Under the pieces are notes generated by a model. That model ran no database searches, was not told the DNA's origin, and was given only the letters and a program-made list of their open reading frames with translations. A stretch of DNA of 64,000 nucleotides from Polaribacter sp. NJDZ03. GTDB taxonomy: Bacteria; Bacteroidota; Bacteroidia; Flavobacteriales; Flavobacteriaceae. Position numbers and translations under genes: made by a program. This document shows, one piece after another, positions 18,480-26,410 of the stretch (within the stretch, counting starts at the first letter, position 1; each line of letters opens with the position of its first letter). The DNA is taken from the NCBI RefSeq assembly GCF_019263805.1, contig NZ_CP079195.1, forward strand, positions 2,021,501 through 2,085,500, written 5' to 3'.

Positions 18480-18521
18480 TCTACACTTGTAGAATACAAT
18501 TTTTTATTCTATGTTTGTAGA
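18480..18521 (+). promoter_or_regulatory. BlaI-type operators overlapping the blaI promoter
   Basis: TCTACA-CT-TGTAGA (18480-18493) is a perfect dyad. TCTATG-TT-TGTAGA (18508-18521) is an imperfect copy 28 bases further on. Both fit the TACA/TGTA operators of BlaI/MecI repressors. TATGTTTG (18510-18517) in the second dyad matches the -7 consensus, and CTTG (18486-18489) in the first lies 20 bases upstream as a -33 box, so each operator covers one promoter element. The ATG follows at 18537. Confidence 0.75.
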
Positions 18522-18536
18522 GTAAAATAAAAGACC

Positions 18537-18908
18537 ATGCAATTATCTAAAACCGAAGAACAATTAATGCAATATTTATGGAAACGTAAAAAAGCATTTT
18601 TAAAAGAATTGTTAACAGATTTTCCAGAACCAAAACCAGCAACAACAACCGTTGCCACTTTATTAAAGAGAATTGCAGACAAAGGGTTTATCGATTATAC
18701 TTTATTCGGAAAATCGAGAGAATATTTTCCAATAATTAAAAAAACAGATTACTTCTCTAAACACGTAAACGGCCTGATTAAAAATTTCTTTAATAACTCT
18801 GCTAGTCAGTTTGCATCGTTTTTCACTAAAGAAACCAACCTTTCTACAGAAGAGCTAGAAGATTTAAAAAAGATAATTGACAGTCAAATTAAAAAACAAC
18901 AACAATGA
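18537..18908 (+). CDS. BlaI/MecI-family transcriptional repressor
   Basis: A 123-residue winged-helix protein beginning MQLSKTEEQLMQYLWKRKKA, the usual start of the family. The recognition helix region PATTTVATLLKRIADKGFI and the wing segment GKSREYFPII follow, with a C-terminal dimerisation helix. It overlaps the M56 gene by 4 bases (ATGA). Family members are cleaved or released after a signal from the partner M56 protein. The promoter carries two matching operators, so it very probably represses its own operon. No beta-lactamase gene is nearby. Confidence 0.93.
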   Translation: MQLSKTEEQLMQYLWKRKKAFLKELLTDFPEPKPATTTVATLLKRIADKGFIDYTLFGKSREYFPIIKKTDYFSKHVNGLIKNFFNNSASQFASFFTKETNLSTEELEDLKKIIDSQIKKQQQ

Positions 18909-20221
18909 TTCTCTATCTACTAAAATCCGCAAGTTGTTTGGCATTATTACTTTTCTTTTATCATTTTATATTAGAAAAGGAAAAAATGCACACGTTTAAT
19001 CGTTTTTATCTTTTAATAGGTATTATTGTTTCTTTTTTAGTTCCATTAGCAACAATTACGGTTCAGGCTAAAAATATTTTAGAAACCAACGGAGAGCCTA
19101 TTTTCATGGGAAATACTGCCTTTGCAACAATTCACGACACTTTTAATTACAGTCAGTTATTAATTGGTGTTTATTTAATTGTATCAACCTTATTTTTAAT
19201 TCGATTTGTAAAAAACTTTACAAAGATTATTCAAAAAATAAGAAAAAACAAAACTATAAAATATCAAAAAGGAGTACTTGTATTGGTGGAGGATGAAATA
19301 CTACCTCACACTTTCTGGAATTTCATTTTTATCAATAAAAAAGACTACAATGAAGGAAAAATTGAAGAAGAGCTTTTTACACATGAACTAACGCATGTAA
19401 CGCAAAAACACACCTTAGATGTTCTAGTAATTGAGCTACTACAAATTATATTTTGGATAAACCCATTATTTATCTTCTTAAAAAAAGCAATACAATTAAA
19501 TCACGAATTTTTAGCCGACCAAAAGGTTATCAATCAACATAAAAACACCAATAAATACCAGCACTTATTATTAAACAAAGCTGCTTGGAACAACGAATAT
19601 TACTTGGCCAGTAATTTGAATTATTCACTCACTAAAAAAAGATTAAAAATGATGACAAAACAAAGTTCACAAACTAAAATTTTATTAAAACAACTCTCAG
19701 TAATTCCGTTGTTAGTTGGCTTCCTTTTCTTATTTGCAGAACGTGTACAAGCACAAGAAAAAGCAAAAGACAAAATAGTTATAGAATATAATTCTTTAGC
19801 TAAAAAAGTAAAATCTAAAGATAATGCCGTTACAAAAAAAGAAGATATAGAAAAGTTAGAAAAACTATATGTACAATTAAGCGAGTCTCAGAAAAAAACA
19901 GCAGCACCATTTCCTTTTACATCTATAAAAGAAAAAAATAAGGAGGAACCAATTTTTTATTTAAACGGAGAAGTTACCTCTAAAAAAGAAGTGGACAAAA
20001 TAAACGCGGATAATATAGAAAGTGTAAACGTTACTAAAAAAGAAAACGGAAGTTCTACGGTCTCTATTAAAAAGAAAAAAGAACCTATTTATTACTTAGA
20101 CGGAAAACGCATTTCTAAAAAAGAAATGAAAGAAGTAAAGCCAGACACTATAGAAAGTGTAAACGTAGAAAAAAATAAAGATGGTGGTGGCTCAATTTAT
20201 ATTACGAGTAAAAAAGAATAA
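18905..20221 (+). CDS. BlaR1-like M56 membrane metallopeptidase with plug-like repeats
   Basis: A 438-residue protein. Four N-terminal membrane helices surround an M56 zinc peptidase domain with HELTH in FTHELTHVTQKH and the third ligand region NHEFLADQKV. A helix at about residues 255-280 ends in AERVQAQ, like a signal-peptide junction. The C-terminal part has two copies of a 45-residue motif (FYLNGEVTSKKE and YYLDGKRISKKE, each ending near IESVNV), which resembles the TonB-receptor plug pattern seen in some Bacteroidetes M56 proteins. It should sense an envelope signal and inactivate the BlaI-type repressor. Confidence 0.9.
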   Translation: MILYLLKSASCLALLLFFYHFILEKEKMHTFNRFYLLIGIIVSFLVPLATITVQAKNILETNGEPIFMGNTAFATIHDTFNYSQLLIGVYLIVSTLFLIRFVKNFTKIIQKIRKNKTIKYQKGVLVLVEDEILPHTFWNFIFINKKDYNEGKIEEELFTHELTHVTQKHTLDVLVIELLQIIFWINPLFIFLKKAIQLNHEFLADQKVINQHKNTNKYQHLLLNKAAWNNEYYLASNLNYSLTKKRLKMMTKQSSQTKILLKQLSVIPLLVGFLFLFAERVQAQEKAKDKIVIEYNSLAKKVKSKDNAVTKKEDIEKLEKLYVQLSESQKKTAAPFPFTSIKEKNKEEPIFYLNGEVTSKKEVDKINADNIESVNVTKKENGSSTVSIKKKKEPIYYLDGKRISKKEMKEVKPDTIESVNVEKNKDGGGSIYITSKKE

Positions 20222-20237
20222 AACTACACTATAGAAA

Positions 20238-20271
20238 CTAAAAAAACCTCGAAATTTTCGAGGTTTTTTTT
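20238..20271 (+). terminator. Terminator of the blaI-M56 operon
   Basis: AAAAAACCTCG and CGAGGTTTTTT pair around AAATTTT, and the T-run continues to about 20271. Confidence 0.85.
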
Positions 20272-20313
20272 ATGTTTCTAAATAATGATAAAGTAAATTT
20301 AAAACTCTTTTTA

Positions 20314-20453
20314 GTTCGCAAAAAAGTGCGTTAGCGATTGAAACGGCATCCTTTTTTGAGGTACGAAAAAAAGATATAGTGCAAAGCGCGACCTGCAAGG
20401 AAACGCCCAACTTCTCGATACAATTTTCTTTCAGAAAATCACTCGAAGTAACA
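20314..20453. repeat. Composite dispersed intergenic repeats
   Basis: The first part (about 20325-20409) has GTGCGTTAGCGATTGAAACG and GCGCGACCTGCAAGGAAACG, a palindromic-like element I recognise as frequent between flavobacterial genes. The second part (about 20411-20450), TTCTCGATACAATTTTC followed by AAATCACTCGAAGTAAC, is related to sequences at 23076 and inside the glycosyltransferase at 29897. No ORF is present. Confidence 0.6.
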
Positions 20454-20455
20454 AC

Positions 20456-21055
20456 CTACTCCTTTTCTGCCATTTTCTTAACGTAATCTGTAATAATTAC
20501 AATCTGAGTTGGTCCTACTTTACCTTCTATAAACTTAGCATTTTCATGATCTAAAGATATTCTACGTACCGCAGTTCCTTGTTTAGCAACCAAGCTAGAT
20601 CCTTTTACTTTTAAATCTTTTATTAAAACTACAGAATCTCCAGCCTCTAAAATTGCGCCGTTTGCATCTCTGTGAATTATCTTTTCGCTATCATCTAAAT
20701 GATCTCCAGATTCTTTAGCAAAACGTAAATCGTCATCTTCTAAATACATCATGTCTAGTAAATCTTTTGGCCAACCTTCGTTTCTTAAACGAGAAAGCAT
20801 TCTCCAAGCAACCACTTTTACAGCTCTATGTTCAGACCACATAGAATCGTTTAAACAACGCCAATGGTTTGGTTCTGTTTGGTCTGCATTGTCAATTTGA
20901 GTTCTACAAGTTTCACAAGCTAGCAAGCTTCCATCTACTCCACTACCCCCAACTGTTGATGTTGGTTTAACTTCGTAAATTGCTAAATTATCTGTTGATG
21001 TACATAATTCACACTTATTTCCACTTCTATTTTCTAAATCTTGTTGTAAACTCAT
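20456..21055 (-). CDS. PhnA/YjdM-family zinc-ribbon protein
   Basis: A 199-residue cytosolic protein. The N-terminal zinc ribbon uses Cys15/Cys18 (CELC) and Cys47/Cys50 (CETC). The C-terminal PhnA domain includes RDANGAILEAGDSVVLIKDL and VKGSSLVAKQGTAVR. The family was named for a phosphonate operon but its members are not phosphonoacetate hydrolases, and their biochemical role is uncertain. A central region (about residues 70-110) with HWRCLNDSMWSE is the extended form found in Bacteroidetes. The gene is isolated between repeat-rich spacers. Confidence 0.85.
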   Translation of the reverse strand: MSLQQDLENRSGNKCELCTSTDNLAIYEVKPTSTVGGSGVDGSLLACETCRTQIDNADQTEPNHWRCLNDSMWSEHRAVKVVAWRMLSRLRNEGWPKDLLDMMYLEDDDLRFAKESGDHLDDSEKIIHRDANGAILEAGDSVVLIKDLKVKGSSLVAKQGTAVRRISLDHENAKFIEGKVGPTQIVIITDYVKKMAEKE

Positions 21056-21148
21056 AATATAATTTTAGTTAGGCAAAAGTACATTTTTAAATGAAAAATG
21101 CTAATTAATTACCAAAGAAGTATCCTAAAAATTAAGAATTTGATAAAA

Positions 21149-21255
21149 TTTTAACTCGAAGCTATTTCCTGCTTTCACTACTTGCTTTTTTTAGCCAAAA
21201 AAAGGCTAAAAAAGAGCTCAAACAGACCGTTTTATCAGGGCTAAACTTGTTTGCG
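21149..21255. repeat. Dispersed repeat, GAGCTC family, copy 2
   Basis: Contains CGAAGCTATTTCCTGCTTTC, a stem TTTTTTAGCC/GGCTAAAAAA, GAGCTCAAACA and finally ATCAGGGCTAAACTTGTTTG. Both ends recur as reverse complement at 30791-30966. Confidence 0.7.
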
Positions 21256-21281
21256 AGCGTATTTTCTATTTCCACAACAAA

Positions 21282-21370
21282 TTGTCACTTCGAAGAATGA
21301 GAAGTCACATAACAGAGAAAAGCCCAAACCAATCAACTTTATGAGATTTCTCCTATCGTCGAAATGACAA
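21282..21370. repeat. Dispersed repeat with inverted ends (TTGTCATTTCGA family)
   Basis: End TTGTCACTTCGA (21282-21293) pairs with TCGAAATGACAA (21359-21370) with one mismatch. The inner parts GAGAAGTCACATAA and TTATGAGATTTCTC are also largely complementary. A related half is embedded in the glycosyltransferase gene at 29851. The arrangement resembles a non-autonomous palindromic element. Confidence 0.6.
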
Positions 21371-21426
21371 TCAGACTTAAAAACTTTGTTCCTTTGAAAC
21401 ATTGAATCTTTGTTACTTTTAAACCT

Positions 21427-23049
21427 CTAAAAAACCTCTAAAGAAGTAAATTTAAAAGACGTTCCATCAAATAAACCTTTATCCGACAATTTTAACGCAG
21501 GAATTACCAACAACGCCATAAAAGATAAACTCATATAAGGCGCACGTAATTTACTGCCCATTTCTTTTGCCATTGCATCTAATTCTGCATACGCTTTACC
21601 AATAACCTCAGCAGGTTTATCAGACATAATTCCGGCAACTGGTAACGAAACAATTTTTTCTTCGGTGTCGTTTACAGCACAAACTCCACCGCTATTTTCT
21701 ATGATTAAATTAACCGCTTTACAAATAGCTTCGTCTGAAACTCCGATGGCAATAATATTATGAGAATCGTGCCCAACAGAACTTGCAATAGCACCTTCTT
21801 TTAATCCGAAGTTTTTAATAAAAGCAATTGCAGGCACATCATTTTTATAACGATTAACAACTGTCATTTTTAAAACATCGGTTTTAGTGTTTGATACTAA
21901 ATTTCCATCAACAATTAAAGCATCTGCTTCAATCTGGTTGGTTACCAATTCGCCATCTAAAGCTTCTATGACTCTTATTTTTTCTGCAGAAGATTCAAAT
22001 CTAAAATCTGAAACTTCTTTTTTATCTGTATTAAAGTTATTCAACACTTCAAAATCTACCTGTTTTACAAAAGATTCGCCATTTTTAGCGACTAATTCTC
22101 CGTTAATATAGGTTTCTAAAACATTGAATTTTTCTAAACTATCAACTATAACAAAATCTGCATCGTCTCCTTTTTGTAATAAACCAACATCTAGATTGTA
22201 GTGTTTTACAGGATTTACACAAGCTGCTTGCAATACTTTAAAAACATCAACTCCTTTGGCAACGGCTCTTTCACACAACTGATTGATATGCCCCAACAAT
22301 AAATCATCTGGATGTTTATCGTCTGAACAAAACATCATATTCTCGAAATGTTCTGGTAATAAACCGATTAAAGCTTCGAAGTTTTTTGCTGCAGAACCTT
22401 CTCTAATAATTACCTTCATACCTTTTTGCAGCTTTTCTAAAGCTTCATCAAAAGAAAAACATTCGTGGTCTGTAGAAATTCCGGCTGCAATATATTTTGT
22501 AGCATCATCGCCTCTTAAACCTGGCGCATGACCATCAATTGGTTTGTTGTTGTTTTTTGCGTGTTCAATCTTAGCTAAAACCTCAGCATCATCAAATAAA
22601 ACTCCGGGATAATTCATCATTTCTGCCAGATATTTAATATCCGGGTTTTCCATCATCAATTTAATATCATCAGCATCTATAATTGCTCCGGCACTTTCAA
22701 AAGACGTTGCAGGCACACAACTTGGAGCGCCAAAATTGAATTTCAACGGAACTTTCTTTCCGTTTTCAATCATAAAATCAACTCCTTTTACACCTAAAAC
22801 ATTGGCAATTTCATGTGGGTCGGAAACGGTTGCAACTGTACCATGTTTTACGGCAATTTTCGCAAATTCAGATGGAACCAACATAGAGCTTTCTATGTGA
22901 ATATGTGCGTCTATAAAACCGGGTAAAATGTAGTTTTCTTCGTTGTGATTTACTTCTTTTACAGATAATATTTTTCCGTTTATAATTTCAACTTCTCCTT
23001 TGTAAATTCTTTTGTTTAGTATGTCAACGATGTTTCCTTGTACAATCAT
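21427..23049 (-). CDS. ade: Adenine deaminase
   Basis: A 540-residue amidohydrolase-superfamily enzyme converting adenine to hypoxanthine and ammonia. Metal-binding [12 protein letters not shown] starts the barrel. [16 protein letters not shown] and [12 protein letters not shown] supply further ligands and the catalytic Asp. The C-terminal half has [13 protein letters not shown] and GGVCAV, typical of bacterial Ade rather than AMP deaminase-related enzymes. The length is normal for the family. The gene stands alone between repeat-bearing spacers, so no operon partner hints at a special role beyond purine salvage. Confidence 0.95.
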   Translation of the reverse strand: MIVQGNIVDILNKRIYKGEVEIINGKILSVKEVNHNEENYILPGFIDAHIHIESSMLVPSEFAKIAVKHGTVATVSDPHEIANVLGVKGVDFMIENGKKVPLKFNFGAPSCVPATSFESAGAIIDADDIKLMMENPDIKYLAEMMNYPGVLFDDAEVLAKIEHAKNNNKPIDGHAPGLRGDDATKYIAAGISTDHECFSFDEALEKLQKGMKVIIREGSAAKNFEALIGLLPEHFENMMFCSDDKHPDDLLLGHINQLCERAVAKGVDVFKVLQAACVNPVKHYNLDVGLLQKGDDADFVIVDSLEKFNVLETYINGELVAKNGESFVKQVDFEVLNNFNTDKKEVSDFRFESSAEKIRVIEALDGELVTNQIEADALIVDGNLVSNTKTDVLKMTVVNRYKNDVPAIAFIKNFGLKEGAIASSVGHDSHNIIAIGVSDEAICKAVNLIIENSGGVCAVNDTEEKIVSLPVAGIMSDKPAEVIGKAYAELDAMAKEMGSKLRAPYMSLSFMALLVIPALKLSDKGLFDGTSFKFTSLEVF

Positions 23050-23075
23050 TTTTTAATTGAGTTTTAATTGAAAAT

Positions 23076-23200
23076 GTTCTCGACACAAAATTTCAGAAAA
23101 AGAAATTTCACTCGAACTGACAGTCACTATTATCAATTCTTATGAACGGACTGTCACACTAAGTGTTTTATTTGCAAAACTGAATCGAGATGTTCAAAAA
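23076..23200. repeat. Dispersed repeat (TTCTCGAYACAA family)
   Basis: TTCTCGACACAAAATTTC, then AAATTTCACTCGAACTGACA and a partly inverted second half (GGACTGTCACACT through CTGAATCGAGA) fill the space between ade and the cyclo-ligase gene. Related copies are at 20411-20450 and, in frame inside a gene, at 29897-29946. Confidence 0.6.
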
Positions 23201-23233
23201 CAAATTTACAAAGAATTAAAGGCGATTTAAAGT

Positions 23234-23782
23234 TTATTTGGGATAGATTACTTGATGCAACGGAATATCAAAATCGTTGGAATCCTCAATCTGGTAAATA
23301 GGCTTAAAATAATTGATTCCAATAAATTTTGCTTCTTCTTTACAGTTGGATAAAAAACGATCGTAAAATCCTTTTCCGTAACCAACTCTGTAATTTAATT
23401 CATCAGAAATTAACAACGGAACAAAAACTAAATCGAGCTCTTTTTCATCTACTTGTTCTGCATTTACGGGTTCTGGAACTCCAAATTTATTCAATTCTAA
23501 AACCGTATTTTCTTCTAAATAGAAATGAGAAAGTGTGTTGTCTTTAAAATTACAAGTACTTACAACGATTCTAATATTTCTACTTCTAAAAAAATTGATA
23601 ATTGGTTGTGTGTCTATTTCTTTAAACTTTGTAAGAGACAAAAATAAGTGTACATTTTTAATACCGCCAATATCTAACTCATAAATTTGTTGATAGATAT
23701 TTTGCTGAAAATCTATAATCTGATTTTCACTTAAATCTGTACGTTTTTGCTTATAAAGTTTTCTAAGTTCTTGTTTTTTCAT
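23234..23782 (-). CDS. 5-formyltetrahydrofolate cyclo-ligase
   Basis: A 182-residue enzyme that converts 5-formyl-THF to 5,10-methenyl-THF with ATP. The N-terminus MKKQELRKLYKQKR is typical, and the signature GYGKGFYDRFL lies at about residues 132-142 with VFVPLLISDE just before it. It heads a three-gene minus-strand run only in position: the DUF3781 and YjbR-like genes lie upstream of it with gaps of 16 and 9 bases, so all three are probably one transcript. Confidence 0.95.
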   Translation of the reverse strand: MKKQELRKLYKQKRTDLSENQIIDFQQNIYQQIYELDIGGIKNVHLFLSLTKFKEIDTQPIINFFRSRNIRIVVSTCNFKDNTLSHFYLEENTVLELNKFGVPEPVNAEQVDEKELDLVFVPLLISDELNYRVGYGKGFYDRFLSNCKEEAKFIGINYFKPIYQIEDSNDFDIPLHQVIYPK

Positions 23783-23798
23783 TTTGATAAAATAATGG

Positions 23799-24062
23799 TT
23801 ATTTTAAAACTTTATCCACCGTAATAATTCTAAAAGTATTCGAATTTACTGTAATTCTAATGTTGTGCTCTTTACTAGAAACGTAAAAGTTCTTTCCTTT
23901 TTTCAAGTAGTTTTCTACAGTAGTTTCTTCTAAAATATTTCTAATCAATTTTTCAGTTTCATCCTTAGAAAAAGCTGTTTTTAACTTTTTATTTATCCGT
24001 TGATAGACCAATTCGGTATAACAATGTTTTTCTAAAATCTCGTTTTTATTATTTTCCATCAT
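23799..24062 (-). CDS. DUF3781 family protein
   Basis: An 87-residue protein with LVYQRINKKLKTAFSKDE near the start, GKNFYVSSKEHNIRITVNS in the middle and FRIITVDK at the end. I recognise this as the small DUF3781 family. No catalytic residues are known and no membrane segment is visible. It lies in the middle of the probable YjbR-like/DUF3781/cyclo-ligase operon. Function unknown. Confidence 0.75.
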   Translation of the reverse strand: MMENNKNEILEKHCYTELVYQRINKKLKTAFSKDETEKLIRNILEETTVENYLKKGKNFYVSSKEHNIRITVNSNTFRIITVDKVLK

Positions 24063-24071
24063 TTTAGAAAC

Positions 24072-24440
24072 TTATAATTCTTCTAGTTCTTTTTGAAGTT
24101 TTTTTGTCAATCCGCTTACCACCAAATCGTAAGAATGGTTAATTAATTCTTTTACGAAATTGTCTGGCACATCACTAGAATTTATAGAAACAGTGTTCCA
24201 ATGTTTTTTATTCATATAAAAACCTGCAATAATCCCTTCGTATTCTTCTCTTAGTTCTATTGCTTTTTCTGGATTGCATTTTAGGTTGACTTTACTTTCT
24301 CCTTTTTCCCAATTATTTAATCCGGTAAGTAAAAACATTTTATCCATTACTTTAAAAACCAACGTAGATTCATCAAAAGGAAAATGCTCTGTTACTCCTT
24401 TCTTAGCAATACAAAAATCTCTTAATTGTTCTATGTGCAT
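24072..24440 (-). CDS. MmcQ/YjbR-family protein
   Basis: A 122-residue protein with the family pattern: MHIEQLRDFCIAKKGVTEHF at the start, LVFKVMDKMFLL, VNLKCNPEKAIELREEY and the late MNKKHWNTVSINS. The fold is a DNA-binding-like CyaY-type domain, but the cellular role is not established. It is the first gene of the three-gene set ending with the folate cyclo-ligase. On the minus strand TAAATTTG (24502-24495) may be its -7 box, and it is divergent from the CorA gene. Confidence 0.85.
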   Translation of the reverse strand: MHIEQLRDFCIAKKGVTEHFPFDESTLVFKVMDKMFLLTGLNNWEKGESKVNLKCNPEKAIELREEYEGIIAGFYMNKKHWNTVSINSSDVPDNFVKELINHSYDLVVSGLTKKLQKELEEL

Positions 24441-24516
24441 TAACTCTTCTTTTTAAATGTATTTTTTAATAAATTAAAAAGTATCTTTATCTATCAAATT
24501 TACAAATCTTTTTTTA

Positions 24517-25497
24517 ATGGAAAATGAATTCTTAGACAATACAACCATAATTAGATATTCTGATGAGAATTACGAGAAAACCAAGTTTTCTGCCATATCA
24601 GAAATTGTTTTTTCTGATAATACAAAAACTACAAAATGGTTGAATACTTACGGAATTCAGTTTCATAATGTTTACAAAAGGGTTATCTATCAAAATAAAT
24701 TAGACGATTTTTTAATTAAATTATTAAGTGATGAAGAACACCCGAATAAAGTTATTTTATTAGATAATTTATTTTTTGTAACCACGCGTGTTTTAATTAC
24801 AGAAAGTAACAAATTAGACTCTGAACAAATGGTTTTTATTGTTTCCGCAGATTTTTTATGGTCTATTCAAGAAAAACAAGGTGATTATTTTAATTGGATT
24901 CGCGAGCGTTTAGAAGGAAATAAAGGAATTGTACGAAAGAAAAGAGCAGATTATTTGTTGTTTCTATTATTAGAATCTATTATTGACAATTACCAAGATA
25001 CGTATTTAGAAAATGCCGAATTAAGCGCAGATAAATTAAACTCTACACATATAAAACCAACTCCAGAATTTACTTCTTTAGTTGAAAAAAGAAAGCAAGA
25101 ATTATTCAATTTTAAGAAAGCCACTTTAAGTTTAAGAGACACCATAATAAAATTAGAAAAGATTGAAATTGAAGGTTTTGATGTAAAATATTTTAGTGAA
25201 TTAAAAGAACAAACAAGTAATTTAATTTCTAATATAGATTTTGAGTTACAAGAATTAGAGAGTAAAATAAACTTAATATTTAGTATTCAAGGACATCGTT
25301 TAAACGAGGTAATGAAAACGCTTACTATTTTGTCTGTTATATTTATTCCATTAACTTTTTTAGCAGGAATTTACGGAATGAACTTTGAAAACATTCCTGA
25401 ATTAAAGTCTAAATATGGCTATTTTATATTACTGGGTGTTATGGCAATAGTAACCATAGTTTCTGTTTGGTATTTTAAAAGAAAAAAGTGGTTTTAA
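24517..25497 (+). CDS. CorA-family divalent metal ion transporter
   Basis: A 326-residue protein with a long acidic cytosolic funnel and helix region, then two C-terminal membrane helices. The pore signature YGMNFENIPEL, between the helices at about residue 285, is the CorA GMN motif. A basic tail (FKRKKWF) follows. CorA channels pass Mg2+, sometimes Co2+ or Ni2+, as a homopentamer. The length is ordinary. It is a single-gene unit. Confidence 0.93.
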   Translation: MENEFLDNTTIIRYSDENYEKTKFSAISEIVFSDNTKTTKWLNTYGIQFHNVYKRVIYQNKLDDFLIKLLSDEEHPNKVILLDNLFFVTTRVLITESNKLDSEQMVFIVSADFLWSIQEKQGDYFNWIRERLEGNKGIVRKKRADYLLFLLLESIIDNYQDTYLENAELSADKLNSTHIKPTPEFTSLVEKRKQELFNFKKATLSLRDTIIKLEKIEIEGFDVKYFSELKEQTSNLISNIDFELQELESKINLIFSIQGHRLNEVMKTLTILSVIFIPLTFLAGIYGMNFENIPELKSKYGYFILLGVMAIVTIVSVWYFKRKKWF

Positions 25498-25570
25498 GAA
25501 ATAAGATTCACAAACATGACACACTGACTTTAACTTACTCCTACTTTTTAACCAATAGAATAAAAAAATA

Positions 25571-25601
25571 GACCCTTCAGGTTCTAAAAACCTGAAGGGT
25601 C
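25571..25601. terminator. 13-bp inverted repeat between convergent genes
   Basis: GACCCTTCAGGTT and AACCTGAAGGGTC are perfect arms around CTAAA. On the minus strand the stem is followed by TATTTTTTTATTC, so it works best as terminator of the cyclase-family gene. The sequence also resembles common flavobacterial dispersed palindromes. Confidence 0.7.
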
Positions 25602-25620
25602 CAATAATTTTAAATGTTAT

Positions 25621-26370
25621 CTACTTTATAATTTTATACAAAATAGGCTTACTAGGCGTTGCATCATTTTCAAATGGTGCAATCATTAGGTTTAATAAAT
25701 ACTCACCATCTTCAACATCATTTGGTACGTATATAAATTCTGTAATGGTTGCATCCATTCTTAATTTACCTCCTGTATTCCAAAAAGCATTGTGAGATAA
25801 AAGCCTCCCTCCATCTTTCTCCTTATCCACTGAAGGTAAATCTATTAACAAGTGCTTTATCCCTTTTTCTCTTAAATAAATAGCTGCTTTTTCAGACAAA
25901 TAAGTAGGATTCGTGTTAAAATATTTCATACTCTTTTTTTCCTCTAAATTAGGTAAAGTACGAATTACAACTGCATCACGCTTCTTATTCCCTAAAGCAT
26001 GTTTTAATTGTTTAACTCCTATTAGAAAGTCTCCATTATGAAACAAAGGAGCAATAGTAACTACTTCTGCTAAAAAAATAAAATACTTTAAATGTTGATT
26101 AACAGAATGTACTTCTTTTGTAATATGCCCAACACATTCTGTATGTGTAATATGAGAATGCGGGTTAAAATGAATATTATTAAAGTTAACGACCGCTCCG
26201 TTTGCAACACTTACTTCATAGTCATCATATTTTTCTGGTTCTATCTTTGGGTCATCAATTCCCCAAGCATTTATATTATTTTTCTTAACATCTATAGCTA
26301 TAGAAATATCTATAGGCTTAGAAATATTTATTTCTATTTTTCTGGAGTTATATTCTACTGTTGCTTTCAT
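25621..26370 (-). CDS. Cyclase/kynurenine formamidase-like metal-dependent hydrolase
   Basis: A 249-residue protein resembling the cyclase family (Pfam PF04199). It starts with KPIDISIAI and has HFNPHSHITHTECVGHI where classical members have HxGTHxDxPxH. The expected aspartate is replaced by Glu in this shifted pattern. LLIDLPSVDKEKDGG matches the conserved late DxPS segment. It probably binds a metal and hydrolyses an amide or lactone, but the altered motif makes the substrate open. No signal peptide is seen. Confidence 0.7.
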   Translation of the reverse strand: MKATVEYNSRKIEINISKPIDISIAIDVKKNNINAWGIDDPKIEPEKYDDYEVSVANGAVVNFNNIHFNPHSHITHTECVGHITKEVHSVNQHLKYFIFLAEVVTIAPLFHNGDFLIGVKQLKHALGNKKRDAVVIRTLPNLEEKKSMKYFNTNPTYLSEKAAIYLREKGIKHLLIDLPSVDKEKDGGRLLSHNAFWNTGGKLRMDATITEFIYVPNDVEDGEYLLNLMIAPFENDATPSKPILYKIIK

Positions 26371-26410
26371 TTATGCTACAAATATTTCTTTATTAATTAA
26401 GCTGAATAAC

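Noticed and set aside
18537..20221. BlaI/M56 pair as a beta-lactam resistance operon
   Set aside because: No beta-lactamase or PBP gene is adjacent; such pairs are widespread with other or unknown targets.
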